Source: Streptomyces camelliae
Lineage (GTDB): Bacteria; Actinomycetota; Actinomycetes; Streptomycetales; Streptomycetaceae
Assembly (NCBI RefSeq): GCF_027625935.1
Contig: NZ_CP115300.1
Coordinates: 7,874,001 to 7,938,000, forward strand
DNA: 64,000 bases
Direction: 5' to 3'
The position numbers and the translations under genes are program-made. Position 1 is the first letter of the stretch. Each line of letters starts with the position of its first letter. Below are positions 32,676-40,289 of the stretch, piece by piece. The notes under the pieces are model-generated. The model was given only the letters and a program-made list of their open reading frames with translations, was not told where the DNA came from and ran no database searches.

Positions 32676-32969
32676 ATGTACCAGATCGTCCTGTCCCTTT
32701 GGCGTACCTGCGTGCCCTACCTGGTGGCCTTCGTCGTACTGCAGGCGGCCCGGCTGGGCATCCATCTGAACAACGCCACCGTGAACTCCGCCCTCACCAC
32801 CGGCTTCGGCACGGTCTACTACGCCGTCTTCCGTGTGCTGGAGCACCGCTACGGGGCCCGCTGGGGCTGGTTCCTGGGAGCGGCCCGGCCGCCCGCCTAC
32901 GCACCCGCGGCTGCTTCCGCCGCCGGCAGTCACGCGATCGACTACACAAAGCTCCCCGAAGGTGGCTGA
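32676..32969 (+). CDS. Small holin-like membrane protein
   Basis: 97 residues, ATG 32676 following GAGGAAACGTC. Two hydrophobic segments (about 10-28 CVPYLVAFVVLQAARLGIHL, and about 38-56 ALTTGFGTVYYAVFRVLEH) and a polar tail. Size, two-helix layout and position 30 bases after a signal-less lysin fit a holin that would let the lysin out, but holins share little sequence and no family match is claimed. Confidence 0.6.
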   Translation: MYQIVLSLWRTCVPYLVAFVVLQAARLGIHLNNATVNSALTTGFGTVYYAVFRVLEHRYGARWGWFLGAARPPAYAPAAASAAGSHAIDYTKLPEGG

Positions 32970-33172
32970 CGACACGTCAAGAGTGCGTCAATTACCGAGA
33001 CTTGATGCAATCAGGTGAGTTGTGAAGGACCTTGGGGTGAAGCGTGCAGATCACTGTCTCCGGGTCGGGAATGACCGGAAGTGACCGACTGTAGTCCTTG
33101 ACTGGCGCGCGATCGGACCTGAGACTCATCCTGCATTCAGGCACCAGGGACCTCTTGCACAACGAGCGCAAC

Positions 33173-33198
33173 CCCCCGCGGTACGGGTGCCGCGGGGG
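33173..33198. promoter_or_regulatory. Strong hairpin ahead of the injection-system operon
   Basis: CCCCCGCGG (33173-33181) pairs perfectly with CCGCGGGGG (33190-33198) around an 8-base loop, in the 390-base gap between the holin-like gene and the sheath gene. It could terminate the lysin transcript or attenuate the operon. No other clear element is seen in the gap. Confidence 0.5.
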
Positions 33199-33360
33199 CT
33201 GCGACGGGGGAATCAGTAACGGCCTCACCGAGCCTCTTCCGGTGCTCGCGTGTCGTGACTCCACGCACGTTCGGCGACAGCGCACTCGGCGCCGCCAGCC
33301 GGTTCGCGCGCCTTCCTCCTTCTTCCTGTCCCCAGGTGCGACAAGGGAATGGAGGGGGAA

Positions 33361-35208
33361 TTGACGACGACACCGACCTATCCCGGGGTCTACATCGAGG
33401 AACTGCCCAGCAGCGTCCGCACGATCGGCACCGTGACCACCTCGGTCACCGCCTTCGTCGGCCGCACCCGGCGCGGACCCGTCGACCGGCCTGTGACCAT
33501 CACCAGCTTCGCCGACTTCGAGCGGCAGTACGGCGGCCTCGACCCGCAGAGCCCGGTCAGCTACGCCGTGCAGCAGTTCTTCGTCAACGGCGGCACCGTC
33601 GCCGTCATCGTCCGCGCGGTGGCGGCCGGCACCGGCAAGTCGGCTGCGGTGACGCTGCACTCGACCGAGAGCAGCACCGAGACCCCGGTCCTGGAGGTCA
33701 CCGCCGAACAGCCCGGTGCCTGGGGTGCGGGCCTGCGGCTCCTCGTGGACTACGACACCACCGCTCCGGAGAGCACCTTCAACCTCCGGGTCTTCGACGT
33801 CACCGGCGGCGTCAGCGAGTTCTTCACCGGGCTGTCGGTCACCGCAGGCGACCCCAACTTCGCCGAGACCGTGGTCAACAGCGGGTCCGATGCCATCAGG
33901 GTGAAGGTGCTCGCCTCGCAGCGCCCGGACCCGGTGGGCACCGTTTCCAAGCCCTTCGCCGCCACCCTGCCCGACCTCACCAAGGAGATCGAGGTCAAGA
34001 TCGGGCAGGTCGCGCGCACCTTCCGCATCTACGACGCCGAGCGGGACGGCGACGCCCCCAAGACCGTCACCGATCTCGCCCTGCTGCTGGAGCGCAAGCT
34101 GCGTGCGCTGCCGGACGCCCCGGGCCGGCGGGTCTTCGCGGGGACCACCGTCACCGCCTTCGGCAAGCGCCTGCAGATCGTGGCCGGTTCCACCGACCCC
34201 GCCGACACCGTGCGCTTCGTCGGCGAGGCCGCCAACAACCTCGGCCTGGAGGCCGGTGTCAATCCGCCGGTCTTCGCACTGGCCGGCGGCGAGGACGGGG
34301 CTGCGCCCGGCCCGACCGACCTGATCGGCAGCGAGCAGGCCAAGAGCGGCATCCAGGCGCTGCGCGACGTCCAGGACGTCAATCTGCTGGTGCTGCCCGA
34401 GATCGCGGCCTACCCGGACATCGAGGATCAGCTCACCGTGCTGTCCGCGGCGCAGGCGCTGGCCGAGGAGAAACGGCTCTTCGTCATCGCCGACGCCCCG
34501 CAGACCTGGTCGAGCGTGGACGCGGCGCGCGCGGGCCTGTCCGCCTTCGACCCGGTGCGCAGCGACCATACGGCGCTCTACTTCCCGCAGCTGGAGCTGG
34601 TCGACCCGCTCACCGGCCGACTGCGCTCCTTCCCGCCGTCCGGCACGGTCGCCGGGGTCTACGCCCGGACCGACGCCGCCCGCGGGGTGTGGAAGGCGCC
34701 GGCCGGGACGGATACCCCGCTCTCCGGGGTACGGGCACTGGGCGTCAAGCTCACCGACAAGGAGAACGGGCTGCTCAACCCGCTGGGCCTGAACTGCGCG
34801 CGCAGCTTCCCGGTCGTCGGCCCGGTGGTGTGGGGCGCGCGGACCCTGGCGGGTTCGGACGCGCTGCAGTCCGAGTGGAAGTACGTTCCGGTGCGGCGGC
34901 TGGCTCTGTTCATCGAGGAGAGCCTGTACCGCGGGCTGCGGTGGGTGGTCTTCGAGCCGAACGACGAGCGGCTGTGGTCGCAGATCCGGCTCAACGCCGA
35001 GGCCTTCCTGCAGCGGCTCTTCCAGCAGGGGGCGTTCCAGGGGACGACTCCGCGCACGTCGTACTTCGTCAAGTGCGACAGCACGACCACCACGCAGGCG
35101 GACATCGACCGCGGAGTGGTCAATGTGCTGGTCGGCTTCGCCCCGGTGAAGCCCGCGGAGTTCGTCGTCGTCCAGATCGAGCAGATGGCCGGGCAGTTCG
35201 AGGCATAG
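33361..35208 (+). CDS. eCIS contractile sheath protein
   Basis: 615 residues from TTG 33361 (GGAGG at 33351-33355; an in-frame ATG at 33349 overlaps that site). The N-terminus TTTPTYPGVYIEELPSSVRT and ITSFADFERQYGG are the signature of phage-tail/eCIS sheath proteins, and the C-terminus NVLVGFAPVKPAEFVVVQIE with QMAGQFEA is the conserved strand-exchange domain. It forms the contracting outer cylinder that drives the inner tube. First gene of the locus; 25 bases separate it from the tube gene. Confidence 0.95.
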   Translation: MTTTPTYPGVYIEELPSSVRTIGTVTTSVTAFVGRTRRGPVDRPVTITSFADFERQYGGLDPQSPVSYAVQQFFVNGGTVAVIVRAVAAGTGKSAAVTLHSTESSTETPVLEVTAEQPGAWGAGLRLLVDYDTTAPESTFNLRVFDVTGGVSEFFTGLSVTAGDPNFAETVVNSGSDAIRVKVLASQRPDPVGTVSKPFAATLPDLTKEIEVKIGQVARTFRIYDAERDGDAPKTVTDLALLLERKLRALPDAPGRRVFAGTTVTAFGKRLQIVAGSTDPADTVRFVGEAANNLGLEAGVNPPVFALAGGEDGAAPGPTDLIGSEQAKSGIQALRDVQDVNLLVLPEIAAYPDIEDQLTVLSAAQALAEEKRLFVIADAPQTWSSVDAARAGLSAFDPVRSDHTALYFPQLELVDPLTGRLRSFPPSGTVAGVYARTDAARGVWKAPAGTDTPLSGVRALGVKLTDKENGLLNPLGLNCARSFPVVGPVVWGARTLAGSDALQSEWKYVPVRRLALFIEESLYRGLRWVVFEPNDERLWSQIRLNAEAFLQRLFQQGAFQGTTPRTSYFVKCDSTTTTQADIDRGVVNVLVGFAPVKPAEFVVVQIEQMAGQFEA

Positions 35209-35233
35209 GTTCAGGGGTTAGGAAGCAGCTTTC

Positions 35234-35758
35234 ATGGCCGAGTTCACTGTCAACCCGCACCGATTCGACCCCTACAAGAACTTCAAGTTCCTGGTGGTCT
35301 GGGACGGCCGGGTGGTCGCAGGCATCAGCAAGATCAGCCCGTTGAAGCGGACCACCGAGGTGGTCAAGCACCGCAACGGCGGCGATCCCAGCTCGCCGCG
35401 GAAGTCCCCGGGCCGCACCGAGTTCGAGGCGATCACCCTGGAGCGCGGCGTCACCCACGATCCGGAGTTCGACCGCTGGGCCAACAAGGTCTGGCAGGTC
35501 GGCGCCGGTCCGGGTGCCGAGGTCTCCCTCGCCGATTTCCGTAAGGACCTGGTCATCCAGGTGCTCAACGAGGCCGGACAGGTGGCCGTCGCGCACAAGG
35601 TGTTCCGGGCCTGGCCGAGCGAGTACCAGGTGCTCGGCGAGATGGACGCCAACGCCAACGCGGTCGCCATCCAGAGCCTCAAGCTGGAGTGCGAGGGCTG
35701 GGACCGGGACTGGTCGGTCCCGGAGCCGCAGGAGCCTACGTACACCAACCCCGCGTAG
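35234..35758 (+). CDS. eCIS inner tube protein (gp19/Hcp-like)
   Basis: 174 residues. The text DPYKNFKFLVVWDGRVVAGI, SKISPLKRTTEVVKHRNGGD and KSPGRTEFEAITLERGVTHD is the standard T4 gp19-type tube fold, followed by the ending EYQVLGEMDANANAVAIQSL with KLECEGWDRD. Hexamer rings stack into the rigid tube inside the sheath. Only one tube paralogue is present in the window. Confidence 0.95.
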   Translation: MAEFTVNPHRFDPYKNFKFLVVWDGRVVAGISKISPLKRTTEVVKHRNGGDPSSPRKSPGRTEFEAITLERGVTHDPEFDRWANKVWQVGAGPGAEVSLADFRKDLVIQVLNEAGQVAVAHKVFRAWPSEYQVLGEMDANANAVAIQSLKLECEGWDRDWSVPEPQEPTYTNPA

Positions 35759-35764
35759 CCGACC

Positions 35765-36511
35765 GTGAGTTCCGAGCGTTCGGTCGGCGCGGCCGGCTTG
35801 CTGGCCGTCTGGGAGGCGGGGCTGGCAGCGGGGTACGCCCAGCGCGCCCTGCTGCTGCACTCCGCCGCCCGCCCGGCGGCGGGCAGCGAGGAACTGCTGT
35901 CGGTCCCGGTCGGGCACCGCGACGCCGATCTGTTCGCGCTGCGACGCGAACTCTTCGGCGAACGGCTGGAGTTGCGTGTGACGTGTCGTCAGTGTGCCGA
36001 GGAGATGGAGTTCACGCTCGGCGTGCAGGACGTCATCGGCGCCGGGGCGGCCGAGGTCGCGGACGGACCGCTGTCCGTCGACGCCGACGGCTGGACGGTG
36101 CGGTTCCGGCTGCCGACGGCCGGAGACCTGGCGGCGGTCGAGGCCTCGCCTTCCGCGGACGCCGGCGCCGAACTGGTCGCCCGCTGCGTGCTGCACGCCG
36201 AACGTTCCGGAACCGAGGTGGCGGCCGACGCACTGCCCGAGCATGTGCGCCGGCGCGTCGCCCAGGCCGCGGCCGCGGCCGACCCGGCAGCCGACATCCG
36301 GCTCAACCTGGCCTGCCCGGCCTGCGGCCATGCGGCCACCGCCGAACTGGACATCGCCTCGTACCTGTGGGCCGAACTGGACGCCTGGGCGCGGGGCACC
36401 CTGCAGGACGTCCATCTGCTCGCCGGCCACTACGGATGGAGCGAGTCCGAGATCCTGGCGCTCAGCCCGCTGCGGCGCCGCTACTACCTGGAGCTGTGTG
36501 CGGATGTCTGA
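35765..36511 (+). CDS. Zinc-ribbon baseplate/assembly protein of the eCIS
   Basis: 248 residues from GTG 35765, six bases after the tube gene. A helical N-terminus (LLAVWEAGLAAGYAQRALLL) is followed by two CxxC pairs at 74/77 (TCRQC) and 184/187 (CPAC) that could jointly hold a zinc ion, enclosing a helical domain, and a C-terminal segment HYGWSESEILALSPLRRRYY. The last motif is typical of the T4-type baseplate protein/tail chaperone family. Its place right after the tube suggests a chaperone or baseplate role. Confidence 0.75.
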   Translation: MSSERSVGAAGLLAVWEAGLAAGYAQRALLLHSAARPAAGSEELLSVPVGHRDADLFALRRELFGERLELRVTCRQCAEEMEFTLGVQDVIGAGAAEVADGPLSVDADGWTVRFRLPTAGDLAAVEASPSADAGAELVARCVLHAERSGTEVAADALPEHVRRRVAQAAAAADPAADIRLNLACPACGHAATAELDIASYLWAELDAWARGTLQDVHLLAGHYGWSESEILALSPLRRRYYLELCADV

Positions 36512-37274
36512 CCACTTCGACCGCCTGGTGGGGCGGGCTGCTCCTGCGGCCGCGCCGGCCGGCGGGGCGGACGGCGGGAGGGACGCCGGTGTGGTGCGGG
36601 TGCGCCCGCGCCTGCCGGGTCCGTTCGAGCGGATGGACGCCTTCGGCGCGCGTGTGGAGCCACTCGGACCGGATACCGAGGAGCGGCAGTGGGCGGAGCC
36701 CGCAGGGCGTACGGAGGAACCGGCTGCGCGCCGTAGTCCGGTGGAGGACATGCCGCGCAGCGGCCCCGTTCAGCCCGTCCTCCAGCACCTGCCCTTGGTG
36801 CTGCGCGAACAGACCGCTCCGCGGCACGGGGTGCTGACCGCCGCCGTTCCGCAGCCTGCCGCCGAACCCGCCACGCGGCCGGCAGGGCCTGCCGCCGGGG
36901 ACGCCACGCGCGATGATTCGGCGCGGCGATCGCCGTCCCCCGGGCGGCAGTTGACGGAACTGACGGTACGTCATGAAGCCGTCGAGGCGCGCCAGGACAC
37001 CGGCGCACGCCCCATCGCCGTCCCCGCTCAGACCGCGCGTCCCGCGACACGTCCCGCCGAGGCCGCCGCCGGGCGTCGGTCTGCCCGCGACAGCGCGCGG
37101 CAACACCAGCGGGAACGCACCGTGCACATCAGTATCGGCCGTCTGGAGGTCCGCGCCGTGGGCCGGCGCAACGACGCTGCCGCACGCCCGCGCGAGCGCG
37201 CACAGCAGCCAGGTCGGCAGTCGCCCGTCCTGAGCCTGGAGAAATACCTGTCCCGAGGGGAGGCCCAGCGATGA
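36504..37274 (+). CDS. Disordered eCIS linker protein
   Basis: 256 residues from ATG 36504, overlapping the preceding stop by eight bases. The sequence is rich in Pro, Ala, Arg and Glu and mostly disordered. Two short conserved-looking pieces stand out: RPRLPGPFERMDAFGARVEP in the N-terminal third and RTVHISIGRLEVRAVGRRN with VLSLEKYLSRGE at the C-terminus. Comparable short proteins with a V-x-I-x-I-G-R-L/I-E-V-R strand occur in many eCIS loci at this position. Function is unknown, probably structural or assembly-related. Confidence 0.7.
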   Translation: MSDHFDRLVGRAAPAAAPAGGADGGRDAGVVRVRPRLPGPFERMDAFGARVEPLGPDTEERQWAEPAGRTEEPAARRSPVEDMPRSGPVQPVLQHLPLVLREQTAPRHGVLTAAVPQPAAEPATRPAGPAAGDATRDDSARRSPSPGRQLTELTVRHEAVEARQDTGARPIAVPAQTARPATRPAEAAAGRRSARDSARQHQRERTVHISIGRLEVRAVGRRNDAAARPRERAQQPGRQSPVLSLEKYLSRGEAQR

Positions 37275-37888
37275 GCAACACCCTCGCCGTGGCCACGGTC
37301 ACCGAGGCGCTGCGCCAGCAGATCGCACAATCGCTGGCGCCCGACATCCCGTTCGCCGTCGACGTCGCCGCGCGCAAGCCGCCCACGGACCCGCCGGCCG
37401 AGCCGACCATCACCATCTTCCTGTACCAGGTGACGCCCAACGCCTCCCTGCGCAACATGGACGCGCCCACCCGCGCGGCCGACGGCACCGTACTCACCCG
37501 GCCCTCGGCCGCCCTCGACCTGCACTATCTGATCAGCTTCTACGGCGACGAGGCCGAGCTGGTCCCGCAGCGCCTGCTGGGCTGTGTGGTGCGCACCCTG
37601 CACGAGAGCCCGGTGCTGTCCAGGGCGATGATCGAGGCCGCCGCCGAGCAGCCCTACCTTCAGGGCTCCGACCTGGCCGATTCCCCGCAGCGGGTGCGCT
37701 TCACCCCCACCGCGCTGGACATCGACGACACGTCCAAGCTCTGGGGGATGCTCTACCAGAACAACACCCCCTACGCCCTCTCCCTCATCTACCAGGGCAT
37801 TGCCGTGCTGATCGACGGCCGTTCGACCCCGGTCGAGGCCAAGCCCGTCAAGACGCGCACCGTGCACGCGGTGCCCGAAGCCGGCTGA
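37271..37888 (+). CDS. DUF4255 protein, eCIS tube/sheath terminator (Cis16/Afp16-like)
   Basis: 205 residues from ATG 37271 (ATGA overlap). The DUF4255 features are AVATVTEALRQQIAQSL at the start, ITIFLYQVTPNASLRNMDAP, LDLHYLISFYGDEAELVPQR and LLGCVVRTLHESP. In Afp and PVC particles this protein caps the tube and sheath and fixes particle length. The final segment LSLIYQGIAVLIDG is also typical. High confidence in family; the cap role is inferred from homologues. Confidence 0.92.
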   Translation: MSNTLAVATVTEALRQQIAQSLAPDIPFAVDVAARKPPTDPPAEPTITIFLYQVTPNASLRNMDAPTRAADGTVLTRPSAALDLHYLISFYGDEAELVPQRLLGCVVRTLHESPVLSRAMIEAAAEQPYLQGSDLADSPQRVRFTPTALDIDDTSKLWGMLYQNNTPYALSLIYQGIAVLIDGRSTPVEAKPVKTRTVHAVPEAG

Positions 37889-37908
37889 GCGGGAGCGGAG
37901 CAACGGCC

Positions 37909-39939
37909 ATGGGAGGGGAGAAGGCCAAGGTGCCGGGCGGCCACGATCTGCACCACAAGGCGCTGTCGATGGCGGTGGAGGCGGTGCTGGCGCGCCTGGA
38001 CGCCCACGCGTCCGGGCGCGACCGCGCCGGCGCGGCCGCCGAGGCCCGGTCCGAGCTGCCCGCCTGCCCGGACCCGGAGCCCGGCAGCGCCCTGGACACC
38101 CTGTGCTCCTGCTTCGGGCTGAGCCCCTTCGAGCGCGACATCCTCGTCCTGGCCGCCGCCGCCGAACTGGACTCCACCACCGCGAGCCGCTGCGCCGCGG
38201 CCGGCGGTGACCCGGCGCGGCCGTACCCGACCCTCTCGCTCGCCCTGGCCGCCCTCGCCGACGCGCACTGGAGCGCGCTCGCCCCGGTCGGACCGCTGCG
38301 CCGCTGGCGGCTGGTCGAACTCGACGACAGGGACGGGACGGTGGCCCTCACCGCCGCACGCATCCGGATCGACGAGCGGATCCTGCACTTCCTGGTCGGC
38401 GTCGACTATCTGGACGTACGCCTGCACGGGTTGCTGCAACGTGTCGCCCCGTCGGGGGAGGCGCTGCCGGCTGCGCATGAGCGCACCGTGGGTGAGGTGT
38501 CCGTGGGCTGGGCCGCAGCCGAGCTGGACGCGCTGCCGCATGTCGAGCTGGTCGGGTCCGACCGGCAGACCCGCTGGGAGATCGCCGCCGCTGCGGCCCG
38601 CGATTCCGGGCTGACCCTGTACGCGGTCTCTGCCGAGGATCTGCCGACCGATCCCGGCGAGCGCGACCGACTCGCCAGGCTGTGGCAGCGTGAGGCGGTG
38701 CTGCTGCCCGCGGCGCTGCTGGTGGAGTGGTACGACGGCGCGTCGGGGGTGTCGCTGGGCGAGGCGCCGGCCGGGCTCTCCGCCCGGGACACCTCGGCCG
38801 CCGTCGACGCCCTGACCGGCGGGCTGGCCGTACCGCTGGTGCTCTCCGCCGACGAGCCGCGTCCGGCGACGGCTCGCGCCCGCGCCGAGCGGGTGACCGT
38901 TCCGGCGCTCAGCGCGGAGGAGCAACTCGACGTCTGGTCGGGTGCGTTGGGGGACCTCCCGGATGTCACCGAGAGCGGACTGCGGGGGCTGGTCGCCCAG
39001 TTCTCGCTGCCCGCGCACGTCATCCGTGCGGCGGCGACCTCGGTCCGGCGTTCGTCGGGCTCCCGCAATGGTGGCAGCGATCCGACCCAACTCGCCTGGC
39101 GGGCCGGTCTGGTGGAGGCCCGCATGGCCCTCGACGAGCTCGGCCGCCGGGTCGAACCGCGCGCCGGCTGGGACGATCTGGTCGTCGCCGAACGCCAGCG
39201 AGCGATTCTCCGCGAGATCGTCGCGCATGTGCGGCGCCGGGCCACCGTCCACCAGGAGTGGGGCTTCGAGAGCGTGCTGCGCCGCGGACTCGGCGTCACC
39301 GCGCTCTTCGCGGGCGGATCCGGCACCGGGAAGACGCTGGCCGCCGAGGTCATGGCGGGGGAACTGGGCGTCGACCTCTTCGTCATCGACCTCTCGCAGG
39401 TGGTCAGCAAGTACATCGGCGAGACGGAGAAGAACCTCCGCCGGGTCTTCGACGCGGCCGAGCGCGGCGGCGCCCTGCTGCTCTTCGACGAGGCGGACTC
39501 GCTCTTCGGCAAGCGCAGCGAGGTCAAGGACAGCCACGACCGGTACGCCAATCTGGAGGTCAGCTACCTCCTGATGCGCATGGAGGCCTACCGCGGACTG
39601 GCCGTCCTCACCACCAACATGAAGAAGGCCCTGGACAACGCCTTCATGCGGCGGATCCGCTTCGTCGTCGACTTCCCCTTCCCGTCCGTGCCGGAGCGCG
39701 CCGAGATCTGGCGCCGTGTCATCCCCGACCGGACGCCGACGGAGGGACTCGACCCCGATCGGCTCGCCCAACTCACCGTCGCGGGCGGCTCGATCCGCAA
39801 TATCGCGCTGGCCGGTGCCTTCCTCGCCGCCGAGGAGGGCAGCCCGGTGCGCATGGAGCACATGCTCGCCGCGGCCCGGACCGAGTACCTCAAGCTCGAA
39901 CGCTCCCTGACGCCTTCGGAGGTGGACGGGTGGGTCTGA
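37909..39939 (+). CDS. eCIS AAA+ ATPase (Cis15/Afp15-like)
   Basis: 676 residues. The N-terminal 400 residues are helical and variable (FGLSPFERDILVLAAAAELD). The AAA+ module begins near residue 425, with Walker A GGSGTGKT at about 468, Walker B LLLFDEADSLFGKR near 524, sensor 1 in LAVLTTNMKKALDNAFMRRI, and an Arg-finger region FVVDFPFPSVPERAEIWRRV. Every characterised eCIS locus carries such an ATPase next to the DUF4255 gene. Its role, probably in assembly or cargo loading, is not settled. The gene starts 20 bases after the cap gene. Confidence 0.93.
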   Translation: MGGEKAKVPGGHDLHHKALSMAVEAVLARLDAHASGRDRAGAAAEARSELPACPDPEPGSALDTLCSCFGLSPFERDILVLAAAAELDSTTASRCAAAGGDPARPYPTLSLALAALADAHWSALAPVGPLRRWRLVELDDRDGTVALTAARIRIDERILHFLVGVDYLDVRLHGLLQRVAPSGEALPAAHERTVGEVSVGWAAAELDALPHVELVGSDRQTRWEIAAAAARDSGLTLYAVSAEDLPTDPGERDRLARLWQREAVLLPAALLVEWYDGASGVSLGEAPAGLSARDTSAAVDALTGGLAVPLVLSADEPRPATARARAERVTVPALSAEEQLDVWSGALGDLPDVTESGLRGLVAQFSLPAHVIRAAATSVRRSSGSRNGGSDPTQLAWRAGLVEARMALDELGRRVEPRAGWDDLVVAERQRAILREIVAHVRRRATVHQEWGFESVLRRGLGVTALFAGGSGTGKTLAAEVMAGELGVDLFVIDLSQVVSKYIGETEKNLRRVFDAAERGGALLLFDEADSLFGKRSEVKDSHDRYANLEVSYLLMRMEAYRGLAVLTTNMKKALDNAFMRRIRFVVDFPFPSVPERAEIWRRVIPDRTPTEGLDPDRLAQLTVAGGSIRNIALAGAFLAAEEGSPVRMEHMLAAARTEYLKLERSLTPSEVDGWV

Positions 39940-40289
39940 ACGACGTGCGCGACGCGACCGAGGACCGGCGGCGGGTGCCCGCCGCACCGACCACGATCCG
40001 CATCGACATCGCCGAACTCGTCTTCGACGGCTTCGACTTGGCCCCGCGCGACGTCGACCGGGTCCGCCAGGCGTTCCACGGCGAGCTGGACCGGCTGGTC
40101 CGCGAGCGCGGTGTCCCGGCCGCCCTGCTCGCCGACGGCGACCGCGCACTCGATCTCCTCTCGGGACTGCCCGAGCTGCCCGCCACCGGCAACCCGCGCC
40201 GCCTGGGCGAGGCCCTCGCTCGCGCGGTCCACGCCGGCCTGTCGGGTGCCGGTGCCGGAGCCGCGAACAGCCGCATGGAGCGCGGATGA
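39930..40289 (+). CDS. Small helical eCIS protein of unknown function
   Basis: 119 residues from GTG 39930, with GGAGGTG 6-12 bases upstream inside the ATPase gene; it overlaps that stop by 10 bases and the next start by 4 (ATGA). The core reads RIDIAELVFDGFDLAPRDVD and RVRQAFHGELDRLVRERGVP, with a short C-terminal helix NPRRLGEALARAVHAGL. The IxxLVFDGFxL motif followed by a His-x-Glu helix recurs in small proteins next to DUF4157 genes. A chaperone or adaptor for the giant neighbour is plausible. Confidence 0.75.
   Translation: MGLNDVRDATEDRRRVPAAPTTIRIDIAELVFDGFDLAPRDVDRVRQAFHGELDRLVRERGVPAALLADGDRALDLLSGLPELPATGNPRRLGEALARAVHAGLSGAGAGAANSRMERG

Noticed and set aside
30840..32975. 711-codon minus-strand frame opposite the lysin and holin-like genes
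   Set aside because: Low-complexity Val/Gly/Arg/Asp-rich text with no motif, whereas the plus strand has three clear domains.
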